From positions 1 to 12,524 of the forward strand of contig DAOVGH010000040.1 in assembly GCA_030672485.1 (NCBI GenBank): DNA of 12,524 nucleotides. The letters run 5' to 3'. This DNA is from Desulfobacterales bacterium. GTDB lineage: Bacteria; Desulfobacterota; DSM-4660; Desulfatiglandales; B25-G16. This document shows positions 1-5,696 of the stretch, piece after piece. Positions within the stretch are counted from its first letter, which is position 1. Every line of letters begins with the position of its first letter. Under the pieces are notes generated by a model. That model had not been told where the DNA came from. It was given only the letters and a program-made list of their open reading frames with translations, and ran no database searches. The position numbers and the translations under genes were made by a program.

Positions 1-37
1 TGATGACAGCTACCTTATTGTTCAAATTTACATCCAT
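1..37 (-). CDS. 5' end of a gene leaving the window; probable short-chain dehydrogenase/reductase
   Basis: Only the first 12 codons are present, reading MDVNLNNKVAVI on the minus strand, followed by the first base of a codon (A). The ATG at 37-35 is preceded by a near-perfect ribosome binding site, AGGAGGGAGAATT before the ATG, with 7 nt between AGGAGG and the start. The pattern of a short polar lead, then Leu-x-x-Lys-Val-Ala-Val-Ile, is the classic beginning of short-chain dehydrogenases, where the next residues would be Thr-Gly in the NAD(P)-binding glycine motif; the single extra base A is compatible with Thr. That a gene starts here is well supported by the binding site; the family is inferred from 12 residues. 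A possible promoter lies at 96-124. Confidence 0.55.
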   Translation of the reverse strand, partial: MDVNLNNKVAVI

Positions 38-95
38 AATTCTCCCTCCTGCCTGCCGCTGTTTCTAGACGGCTATATAAGCTAAGATCTTAACA

Positions 96-124
96 TTTAT
101 CCGCCTGAGGCGGATTTATGTCAA
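96..124 (-). promoter_or_regulatory. Putative sigma-70 promoter of the leftmost minus-strand gene
   Basis: On the minus strand a perfect -35 box TTGACA (124-119) is followed after exactly 17 nt by GATAAA (101-96), four of six matches to the -10 consensus. It points toward the gene starting at 37. The spacer is almost filled by a 17-nt perfect palindrome (99-115), a typical place for a repressor to bind, although the palindrome may instead be a dispersed repeat. Assigned by eye from consensus only. Confidence 0.4.
99..115. repeat. 17-nt perfect palindrome in the spacer of the leftward promoter
   Basis: ATCCGCCTGAGGCGGAT reads the same on both strands apart from the single central base: two 8-bp arms around one G. 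It could be an operator or a small dispersed palindromic repeat. No U-tract follows on either strand, so it is not a typical intrinsic terminator. Confidence 0.7.
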
Positions 125-131
125 GTTTTAT

Positions 132-222
132 GATACTGGATGCTTGACACTGGATACTGGATAGCAAAAGAGATCTTTGGCGATACAGCGGTTTTTTCAT
201 CCGGCATCCAATATCCAGTATC
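132..222. repeat. GATACTGGAT-type repeat cluster (two direct copies, one inverted)
   Basis: GATACTGGAT occurs at 132-141 and again at 153-162, and the reverse complement of GATACTGGATATTGGATGC lies at 204-222. The two halves can pair into a long imperfect stem over about 40 nt of loop. The region has no start codon with a ribosome binding site. It looks like a degenerate dispersed repeat of the kind scattered between genes in some environmental genomes; that is recall, not a search result. Confidence 0.6.
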
Positions 223-266
223 GCGAAGCCTCAAGCTGATCGGTTTGCCCGTCCCGGGCCGGGAAG

Positions 267-278
267 GCGAAGCTTCGC
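267..278. repeat. 12-bp perfect palindrome
   Basis: GCGAAGCTTCGC is a perfect palindrome directly after the GC-rich run CCCGGGCCGGG at 253-263. Role unknown; the related string GGCTTCGC recurs in the centre of the nested element at 10593-10767. Confidence 0.5.
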
Positions 279-379
279 TAGTTACATTCTAGCCATCCCA
301 CCTTATTGTCAAGGAAAAATTATGGGCACTGTTAAAACGCCCGAGGCCCTGAGGTTGCATTTTTTGTCGAAACAAAAAT

Positions 380-410
380 TTGACTTTCCATTTTTCAGGG
401 AATAGATAAT
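380..410 (+). promoter_or_regulatory. Putative promoter of the cyclophilin-fold gene
   Basis: TTGACT (380-385) matches five of six -35 positions. The best -10 candidates are GATAAT (405-410, 5/6, spacer 19) or TAGATA (403-408, weaker, spacer 17). Transcription would begin near 415-418, giving a very short leader just long enough for the AAGGAGG ribosome binding site at 418-424. Confidence 0.45.
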
Positions 411-432
411 TATCCTCAAGGAGGATGGAAAA

Positions 433-801
433 GTGAGAATAAAGATTACAGTCGGATCGCTTGCCATGGAGGCTGAGCTAAACGAGACCCCCACTGCAAA
501 GAAAGTGGCTGATGCCCTGCCTGTAAGATCCTCATTCAATACCTGGGGGGATGAGTTCTACTTCGCCATTCCCGTGGACGCAGAATTGGATGATAGTGCA
601 AGGGAAGAGGTGGAGGAGGGAGATTTAGGCTACTGGCCCACCGGGAAGGCTTTCTGTATCTTTTTCGGTCAGACTCCCATGAGCAAACCGGGGAAGATCA
701 TACCGGCAAGTGCGGTCAATATCATCGGAAAAGTGGTAGGCGATGCCAAAAGGTTTAAAGAAGTGACCACGGAGGGCGAGATTTTAGTGGAAGCCCTCTG
801 A
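433..801 (+). CDS. Cyclophilin-like fold protein, TM1367 family
   Basis: A 122-residue soluble protein with no signal peptide or membrane segment. It closely resembles, from memory, the Thermotoga maritima protein TM1367, founder of a small cyclophilin-like beta-barrel family (Pfam Cyclophil_like): the family blocks FNTWGDEFYF (35-44), DLGYWPTGKAFCIFFG (64-79), TPMS (81-84) and PASAVNIIGK (91-100) are all present, and the length is the usual one. The function is unknown; the fold resembles peptidyl-prolyl isomerases but catalysis has not been shown to my knowledge. The start is GTG at 433, chosen because AAGGAGG (418-424) sits 8 nt upstream and because the protein then begins with the usual short beta strand. 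The dehydratase gene follows 162 bp downstream with its own promoter, so the two may or may not be co-transcribed. Confidence 0.88.
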   Translation: MRIKITVGSLAMEAELNETPTAKKVADALPVRSSFNTWGDEFYFAIPVDAELDDSAREEVEEGDLGYWPTGKAFCIFFGQTPMSKPGKIIPASAVNIIGKVVGDAKRFKEVTTEGEILVEAL

Positions 802-814
802 TTCCGGTTTGAGT

Positions 815-846
815 TACTGTTAGCCTGACATACTGTTAGTCTGACC
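815..846 (+). repeat. Tandem 16-bp direct repeat abutting the dehydratase promoter
   Basis: TACTGTTAGCCTGACA (815-830) is followed immediately by TACTGTTAGTCTGACC (831-846), 14 of 16 positions identical. The second copy ends exactly at the -35 box at 847. Tandem sites at this place are typical of activator binding, but a simple tandem duplication is also possible. Confidence 0.65.
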
Positions 847-875
847 TTGACACCTTGAAATTATTAGACTATAGG
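847..875 (+). promoter_or_regulatory. Putative sigma-70 promoter of the dehydratase gene
   Basis: A perfect -35 box TTGACA (847-852) is followed after 17 nt by TATAGG (870-875), four of six -10 matches; the overlapping GACTAT is an alternative. The start would be near 882, leaving a leader of about 80 nt that contains the hairpin at 919-948. Confidence 0.55.
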
Positions 876-918
876 GGAGAGACAAATTTCGAGCTTGAAT
901 TGAGCTGAACAATTAGTG

Positions 919-948
919 TGCTAAAGTCCATGTGCTTCGGCTTTAGCA
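919..948 (+). promoter_or_regulatory. Leader hairpin just before the dehydratase ribosome binding site
   Basis: TGCTAAAG (919-926) pairs perfectly with CTTTAGCA (941-948) around a 14-nt loop. Only two bases separate the stem from GAAGGAGG (951-958), so the fold could affect ribosome access or mRNA stability. No U-tract follows, so it is not an intrinsic terminator. Function inferred only from position. Confidence 0.45.
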
Positions 949-963
949 AGGAAGGAGGGAGAG

Positions 964-2628
964 ATGAAAGTCACGTTGCGCAGTAAGGGATTGAGCCCTG
1001 ATGTACCGCAATACTACATTCGCCGGGCATTGATGAAATCGATGGGATTCGGCGATCAGGATCTAGAAAGGCCCCTTGTGGCTATTGCCAATACCTGGAA
1101 TGAGATCCTGCCTGGTTCATACCATTTGGACCGGATAGGGCAGGCGGTTAAGAGGGGAATCCAGGAGGCAGGAGGGATGGCAACTATGTTTAATGTTCTC
1201 GCCCCTTGCGACGGGCAGGGAGCGGGAAACGTAGGTTTCAAGTACCTCCTTCCCAGCCGAGACCTCATAGCCGCCTCTGTGGAGATGATGACCGAGCATG
1301 CCAGCTACGATGCCCTGGTCATGATCGGGACCTGTGACAAGATAGTCCCCGGGCTTTTGATGGCAGCCGCGCGCTGCAACCTCCCGACGGTCCTGGTAAC
1401 CGGAGGCTGGATGCCGGTTGGGCACTACAAGGGAGATCGATTGGATATCTCCTCCATAGGCAAGTACTTTGTCATGTACAGGCAAGGCAAGATTTCAAGC
1501 GAAGAGATGAACCTTGTGGAAACCAGCGCCTGTCCGGGACCTGGGGCCTGTTGTATTATGGGAACGGCCAACAGCATGTGCATTGCTGCGGAGGCGATCG
1601 GACTTTCCCTGCCGGGAAATTCAGCCCTGTGCGCTATAGATGCCGCGCTGGAACGGCTGGCAGAGGAGGCTGGAAGAAAGGTTATGGCGCATCTGGAAAA
1701 CGGCGTGAAGGCCAGGGACATCATGACGGAGGCAGCATTTCAAAACATGGTCAAGGTCTCCTGTGCTACCAGCGGTTCGACCAATCTGGCCCTCCACTTT
1801 CCTGCCATTGCCCACGAACTGGGATATCCCTTTAGCCTGGAAGACTTCGACCGCATCAGCAGGAAAACGCCAGCAATCATGGAAATGAAGCCATCCGATC
1901 CTCAATACAACATGGAGGACTACAGCCGCGCTGGCGGGCTCCAGGCAGTCATGAAATCGATGGAGCAGTTACTTGACACCAGTGTGGCGACAGTCAGCGG
2001 TAAGAGCCTGGCAGAGACCTTGAAGGAGGCTGAGATAAGGGAGCCCGAAGTCATTAGACCGCTTGATCGCCCCAGAGACAAGGAAGGAGGCTTCGCTATC
2101 TTGAAGGGAAACCTGGGGATTGCCGTGATCAAGCAGACAGCTGTTCGGCCTGAGATGTACAAGCATCGTGGTCCCGCCCGGGTCTTCGAGCAAGAGGAGG
2201 ATTGTATTGACGCACTTCTAGCGGGGAAGTTTAAGGAGGGAGAGGTGCTGGTTATCCGGTACGAGGGTCCCAGGGGAGGGCCGGGGATGCGGGAGATGGT
2301 TATGGCTACCTACCTGATCGTGGAGATGGGACTTGACAAGTCCGTGGCACTGGTGACAGACGGCCGGTTCTCCGGAACCTCCGGAGGTCCCTGCGTTGGA
2401 CACGTGTCTCCGGAAGCCATGGATGGTGGACCGATAGCCCTGATTCGAGATGGCGATATGATCGAAATGGACATTCCTGCCCGGCGGATCAATGTGGATG
2501 TAAACGAAGAGGAGATGGCCCGAAGAAGGGAGCAATGGAGGCCACCGAAGCCAAAGGTCACCCATGGGTGGTTGGCTCATTTTGCAAAGCATGCAACCAG
2601 TGCGGATAAGGGAGCCTATCTTGAATAA
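964..2628 (+). CDS. ilvD: Dihydroxy-acid dehydratase family enzyme (IlvD/Edd superfamily), divergent
   Basis: A 554-residue cytoplasmic Fe-S dehydratase. Classical IlvD converts 2,3-dihydroxy-3-methylbutanoate to 2-oxoisovalerate in valine and isoleucine synthesis; sugar-acid dehydratases share the fold. Seen here: CDKIVPG (124-130) with a cluster Cys124 and the Lys126 that is carbamylated in the family, ACPGPGACCIMG with Cys196 as the second cluster ligand, Asp83 and Glu434 (RYEGP) at metal-ligand positions, and GRFSG with Ser470 as likely base. The third cluster cysteine of [2Fe-2S] members, in the N-terminal PC-N-x-HL segment, is Gly51 (LPGSYHL), as in the E. coli type. Unusual points are PCDGQGAGN in place of the common DDGIAMGH, and an IMGTANSM segment that resembles aldonate dehydratases. 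No other ilv gene is nearby, so the substrate is uncertain. ATG at 964 has GAAGGAGG 5 nt upstream. Confidence 0.88.
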   Translation: MKVTLRSKGLSPDVPQYYIRRALMKSMGFGDQDLERPLVAIANTWNEILPGSYHLDRIGQAVKRGIQEAGGMATMFNVLAPCDGQGAGNVGFKYLLPSRDLIAASVEMMTEHASYDALVMIGTCDKIVPGLLMAAARCNLPTVLVTGGWMPVGHYKGDRLDISSIGKYFVMYRQGKISSEEMNLVETSACPGPGACCIMGTANSMCIAAEAIGLSLPGNSALCAIDAALERLAEEAGRKVMAHLENGVKARDIMTEAAFQNMVKVSCATSGSTNLALHFPAIAHELGYPFSLEDFDRISRKTPAIMEMKPSDPQYNMEDYSRAGGLQAVMKSMEQLLDTSVATVSGKSLAETLKEAEIREPEVIRPLDRPRDKEGGFAILKGNLGIAVIKQTAVRPEMYKHRGPARVFEQEEDCIDALLAGKFKEGEVLVIRYEGPRGGPGMREMVMATYLIVEMGLDKSVALVTDGRFSGTSGGPCVGHVSPEAMDGGPIALIRDGDMIEMDIPARRINVDVNEEEMARRREQWRPPKPKVTHGWLAHFAKHATSADKGAYLE

Positions 2629-2639
2629 GGGGAGAGCAG

Positions 2640-3410
2640 TTACCTGGGGGATTGGTAAGGAGAGAGGGAGGGCTGATATTTTAGGTATACAAAGACCTCC
2701 CTGTTTCCCTTAGCACCCTTGATTGGTGACTCCGTTGTCCCGCAGACAAGAAGGCCTGATTGAGAGAAGAAGGCAATAAGATCGTCAACAATCCTTTTTT
2801 GCAAGACGTTATCTCGAACGATCCCACCCTTTTCCACCAAACCTTTCCCGGCCTCAAACTGTGGCTTGATAAGGGCGAGGATGAAACTATCTTCTTTTAA
2901 GAGCCTTGCTGTGGCCGGAACAACTGTCCGCAGTGAGATAAATGATGTATCGATCACTGCCCCGTCAATGATATCCTCTATTTCTAACGTGGATAGATGC
3001 CTGATATTGATCCTCTCAAGCACCACAACCCGTGGATCCTTTCTCAGTGACCATGCCAGTTGTCCGTATGTTACATCAACAGCAATTACCCTTTTGGCAC
3101 CATGTTGAAGGAGGCAATCGGTAAATCCTCCTGTGGATGCACCCACATCCAGAATGATGAGTCCCTTCACATCTACGGCGAAGTCTCTCAGTGCTGCCTC
3201 CAGCTTTATTCCCCCTCTACTCACATAGGGATGATCAGGACCAACGAGATCAATGGAAGCGGAAGGATTCACCAGGTGCCCTGGTTTATCCACCGTTTTT
3301 CCATCAACCCTGACTAGACCGGCCATTATTATCCCCCTTGCCCCTTGCCGACTCACCAGTAATTCTTTTTCAACCAAGAGCTGATCAAGCCTTTTCTTTG
3401 ACTGGGTCAT
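2640..3410 (-). CDS. tlyA: TlyA family rRNA 2'-O-methyltransferase (hemolysin A family)
   Basis: A 256-residue SAM-dependent methyltransferase. TlyA proteins methylate the 2'-OH of cytidines in 23S rRNA (C1920), and some also in 16S rRNA (C1409). An S4 RNA-binding domain spans about 6-65 (KKRLDQLLVEKELLVSR onward), then an FtsJ/RrmJ-like domain with the SAM motif DVGASTGGFTD (88-98). The catalytic tetrad is complete: Lys69 (RGGIKLEAAL), Asp154 (VIDTSFISL), Lys182 (ALIKPQFEAGKG) and Glu238 (GNREVFVY), the same numbers I recall for the M. tuberculosis enzyme. That agreement is the main reason to start at ATG 3410. The frame stays open to an upstream ATG at 3491, but that extension is encoded by a hairpin and repeat DNA. 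The ribosome binding site is weak. It follows dxs, as in many delta-proteobacteria, but is separated by repeats, and converges on the dehydratase gene with an 11-bp gap. Confidence 0.93.
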   Translation of the reverse strand: MTQSKKRLDQLLVEKELLVSRQGARGIIMAGLVRVDGKTVDKPGHLVNPSASIDLVGPDHPYVSRGGIKLEAALRDFAVDVKGLIILDVGASTGGFTDCLLQHGAKRVIAVDVTYGQLAWSLRKDPRVVVLERINIRHLSTLEIEDIIDGAVIDTSFISLRTVVPATARLLKEDSFILALIKPQFEAGKGLVEKGGIVRDNVLQKRIVDDLIAFFSQSGLLVCGTTESPIKGAKGNREVFVYLKYQPSLSPYQSPR

Positions 3411-3422
3411 CTTAACTAGTGC

Positions 3423-3451
3423 TTGACCGAAAACCCTGTCTTTTCGGTCAA
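3423..3451 (-). promoter_or_regulatory. Perfect 11-bp hairpin immediately upstream of tlyA
   Basis: TTGACCGAAAA (3423-3433) pairs perfectly with TTTTCGGTCAA (3441-3451) around a 7-nt loop. In tlyA mRNA it would lie 12 nt before the ATG at 3410, where it could hinder or position ribosomes. On the minus strand it is followed by GCACTAG, not a U-tract, so it is a poor terminator for dxs. On the plus strand it is followed by AAAA. Confidence 0.6.
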
Positions 3452-3605
3452 AAATTCGAAATCCGAAGCACGAAATCCGAAGCAATGACAAAAATAAAAA
3501 TGCTCCAATGACAAAAACATCGGATTTCCAATGTGTTAGTTTAGGTCATTTTGTCGTTTGGTATTCGAATTTGTTTCGAATTTCGAATTTCGATATTCGG
3601 ATTTT
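3452..3605. repeat. CGAAATCCGAAGCA / TTTCGAAT imperfect inverted-repeat element
   Basis: The element is roughly symmetric about 3525. The left side holds a perfect tandem 14-mer CGAAATCCGAAGCA (3457-3470 and 3471-3484) and two copies of CAATGACAAAAA (3483-3494 and 3506-3517). The right side carries several TTTCGAAT units (about 3563-3590) and ends in CGATATTCGGATTTT, the imperfect inverse of the left end. The centre CATCGGATTTCCAATG is itself near-palindromic. No gene is visible. I recognise the style from other anaerobe genomes but could not check copy number. Confidence 0.65.
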
Positions 3606-3631
3606 GCCTGAACATGAGTTTTCGTTCAGGC
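3606..3631 (-). terminator. Stem-loop directly after the dxs stop codon
   Basis: GCCTGAAC (3606-3613) and GTTCAGGC (3624-3631) form an 8-bp perfect stem with a 10-nt loop, one base past the dxs stop codon (3635-3633). On the minus strand it is followed by AAAATCC and not by U residues, so it fits a 3'-end stabiliser or processing structure better than a strong intrinsic terminator. Confidence 0.4.
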
Positions 3632-3632
3632 G

Positions 3633-5537
3633 CTAACTACATAGTTTTCTGGCCTCTGCTATGATCTTTTTCCCATCAATCCTGTATCTCTCCCTTAGGA
3701 GGTCTTGGGGACCATGCTCGATGAATCTATCTGGAATTCCAAGACGCCTTACTGTTACATTTGACAATCCGCGGTCGGTAAGGGACTCCAGGATAGCACT
3801 TCCAAACCCGCCCTGGAGCGTATTTTCTTCCACTATCAGAACCCTTCCAATGGCTGAAGCCATCTCCGGTATCCGGGGATCCAATGGCTTTACAAATCGG
3901 CAATTAACAACCTTTACTGAGCTTCCCTCCTTTTTCAGCTCCACGGCAGCCTCAAGGGAGGGATGAACCCTGCTCCCAACGGCCAGGATGAGAAGATCCT
4001 TTCCCTCGGTCAACTCTTCCACCTTGCCTATGGGGATTTTCCGGTATTCCTCGTCTATTGGAACGCCGACACCTTTGTCTCTCGGATAGCGAATAGCAAC
4101 CGGACCATCGTGGGTGAGGGCGGTGAAGAGCATATGCCTCAACTCATTTTCATCCTTTGGGGCCATGACGGTCATGTTTGGGATGATCCTGAGGTAAGAG
4201 AGGTCAAAGATACCATGGTGTGTCGGTCCATCCTCACCTACTATGCCACCCCTGTCGAGGGCAAAGACGACGGGCAGATTGGGAAGACAGACATCATGGA
4301 TTATCTGGTCAAAGGAACGCTGGAGAAAGGTGGAGTAGATGGCAACCACCGGTTTGAGGCCTTCTGTGGCCAGACCTGCGGCAAAGGTCACGGCGTGCTG
4401 CTCCGAGATTCCCACATCTATAACGCGATCTGGATAGGCCCTGGCAAACTCGGTAAGCCCTGTCGCTTCAGGCATGGCTGCGGTAATGACAAATAGCCTC
4501 TTTTCTTTGGCCCCAAGTTCAACCATGGTACGGCCAAATACCTCTGTATAAGATGGCGGCTCTTCAGGAGATTTTTCCTTGATTGCGCCTGTAGCTATGT
4601 CAAAAGAACCAATACCATGAAAATAGGTGGGATTCTTCTCAGCAGGTGCATAACCTTTTCCCTTGGTTGTCAAAACATGTACGAGAACCGGGCCCTTTAA
4701 TTGGGCCACATCCTTGAATGTCCTAATGAGAAGATTAAGATCATGCCCTTTTATAGGCCCTATGTATCGAAATTTCAGGGCCTCGAAGAGCATGCCCGGT
4801 GTAAGGAGGCCAACCAGGGAATCCTCACTCTTCTTTAATATGGCAAATATATTTTCCCCAACGCTCGGTATAGAGAGAAAGAAATTCTCCAGGGTCTTCT
4901 TCAGATTAACAAACCGTGGCTCTGATATCTTTCGGCTGATATAAGAGGAGAGGGCGCCAACGCTTTTAGCTATTGACATCTCATTATCGTTCAGGACGAC
5001 AATCAAATCGCTGTCAGTATGCCCCGTCTGATTAAGGGCCTCAAAGGCCATACCAGCAGTCATGGACCCGTCCCCAATAACCGCAATAACCTTATCTTTG
5101 TCTCCCTTAATAGATTTGGCTGTTGTGATGCCCAGACCGGCGGATATAGAGGTTCCTGAATGACCAGTGTTAAACGAATCGTAAGGGCTTTCCTCTCTCC
5201 TGGGAAATCCACTTATCCCTTTATGCTTCCTTAACGTATGGAATTTGTCCCTCCTGCCTGTGATGATTTTATGGGCGTATGCCTGGTGACCAACATCCCA
5301 GATAATCTTATCCCTTGGTGCATCAAACACATAGTGGAGTGTAATAGATAACTCCACGACCCCCAGGTTTGGGGCCAGATGCCCGCCGTTTCGGGAAACT
5401 GTTTCTATAATAAGGTTCCGTATCTCACCGGCCAGTTTTCCCAAATCGTCTAGGTCCAAGCCCTTCAAATCGGCAGGGCTTTCAATGCGATCAAGGATAG
5501 CCCTTGTTGATCTGCTTCTTTTGTGTCCCTGTTTCAT
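3633..5537 (-). CDS. dxs: 1-deoxy-D-xylulose-5-phosphate synthase
   Basis: A 634-residue thiamine diphosphate enzyme that condenses pyruvate and glyceraldehyde 3-phosphate to DXP, the entry step of the MEP isoprenoid pathway and a precursor source for thiamine and pyridoxal. Full length for the family. Seen: GGHLAPNLG with His53, FNTGHSGTS with His126, the ThDP motif GDGSMTAGMAFEALNQ (155-170) through LNDNEMSIA, the catalytic Glu379 in GISEQHAV of the pyrimidine-binding domain, and DRGGIVGEDGPTHHG (428-442). The C-terminal transketolase domain is intact to GFGSAILESL. ATG at 5537 is kept because homology begins soon after; the ribosome binding site is poor, since the bases upstream belong to the 5543-5696 repeat. 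It lies downstream of ispA, which uses the isoprenoid units made from DXP, but a 156-bp repeat-bearing gap parts them. Confidence 0.97.
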   Translation of the reverse strand: MKQGHKRSRSTRAILDRIESPADLKGLDLDDLGKLAGEIRNLIIETVSRNGGHLAPNLGVVELSITLHYVFDAPRDKIIWDVGHQAYAHKIITGRRDKFHTLRKHKGISGFPRREESPYDSFNTGHSGTSISAGLGITTAKSIKGDKDKVIAVIGDGSMTAGMAFEALNQTGHTDSDLIVVLNDNEMSIAKSVGALSSYISRKISEPRFVNLKKTLENFFLSIPSVGENIFAILKKSEDSLVGLLTPGMLFEALKFRYIGPIKGHDLNLLIRTFKDVAQLKGPVLVHVLTTKGKGYAPAEKNPTYFHGIGSFDIATGAIKEKSPEEPPSYTEVFGRTMVELGAKEKRLFVITAAMPEATGLTEFARAYPDRVIDVGISEQHAVTFAAGLATEGLKPVVAIYSTFLQRSFDQIIHDVCLPNLPVVFALDRGGIVGEDGPTHHGIFDLSYLRIIPNMTVMAPKDENELRHMLFTALTHDGPVAIRYPRDKGVGVPIDEEYRKIPIGKVEELTEGKDLLILAVGSRVHPSLEAAVELKKEGSSVKVVNCRFVKPLDPRIPEMASAIGRVLIVEENTLQGGFGSAILESLTDRGLSNVTVRRLGIPDRFIEHGPQDLLRERYRIDGKKIIAEARKLCS

Positions 5538-5542
5538 GTTTT

Positions 5543-5696
5543 AAGTGCCTAAAGTGAGCTGAAGCCCGCCCTGGCGCGAGGTGCTCGAATCAGCCTATTA
5601 AGCCTATAAGCCAGGTCTGGGCCAGGGTTAAAAGTGCCTAAAGTGAGCTAAAGTTGAGGGATCGAATTAACTTTCACTTATAACTTTAGGCGCTTA
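5543..5696. repeat. AAGTGCCTAAAGTGAGCT repeat element between ispA and dxs
   Basis: A 22-nt unit, AAGTGCCTAAAGTGAGCTGAAG at 5543-5564, recurs at 5632-5653 with one change (G to A), and an inverted, more degenerate copy lies at 5675-5696, running into the ispA stop codon. Between the copies is a GC-rich core with complementary CCCTGG (about 5569-5574) and CCAGGG (5622-5627), and a small repeat AGCCTAT (5592-5598 and 5601-5607). The element fills the whole ispA-dxs gap. Confidence 0.75.
5636..5691 (-). terminator. Possible long-stem terminator or processing hairpin after ispA
   Basis: GCCTAAAGT (5636-5644) pairs perfectly with ACTTTAGGC (5683-5691), and inside it AAAGTT (5650-5655) pairs with AACTTT (5669-5674). 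On the minus strand the stem begins 2 nt after the ispA stop and is followed by ACTTTTAACC, a short and weak U-tract. Part of the larger repeat element; terminator function is uncertain. Confidence 0.35.

Larger units (their letters stand above)
38..432. other. Divergent intergenic region, 395 bp
   Basis: This gap separates the leftward gene from the rightward cyclophilin-fold gene. It holds a leftward promoter (96-124), the GATACTGGAT repeat cluster (132-222), a 12-bp perfect palindrome GCGAAGCTTCGC (267-278) next to a GC-rich stretch, a small 7-bp stem with CGAA loop (361-378, TTTTTGT/ACAAAAA), and a rightward promoter (380-410). I see no credible gene in it. Confidence 0.6.

Noticed and set aside
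361..378. TTTTTGT-CGAA-ACAAAAA stem as a terminator
   Set aside because: All-A/T stem is too weak, and it sits just upstream of a promoter with no gene ending nearby.
930..986. A short ORF starting with ATG inside the dehydratase leader hairpin, possibly a leader peptide
   Set aside because: No ribosome binding site, only about 18 codons, and no enrichment in Val, Leu or Ile codons as an ilv attenuation peptide would show.
2218..2592. Minus-strand frames of 80 to 124 codons inside the dehydratase gene
   Set aside because: Frame shadows of a conserved enzyme; composition is not protein-like.
3963..4496. A 177-codon open frame on the plus strand opposite dxs
   Set aside because: It is the antisense shadow of a strongly conserved Dxs coding region and has no family resemblance.
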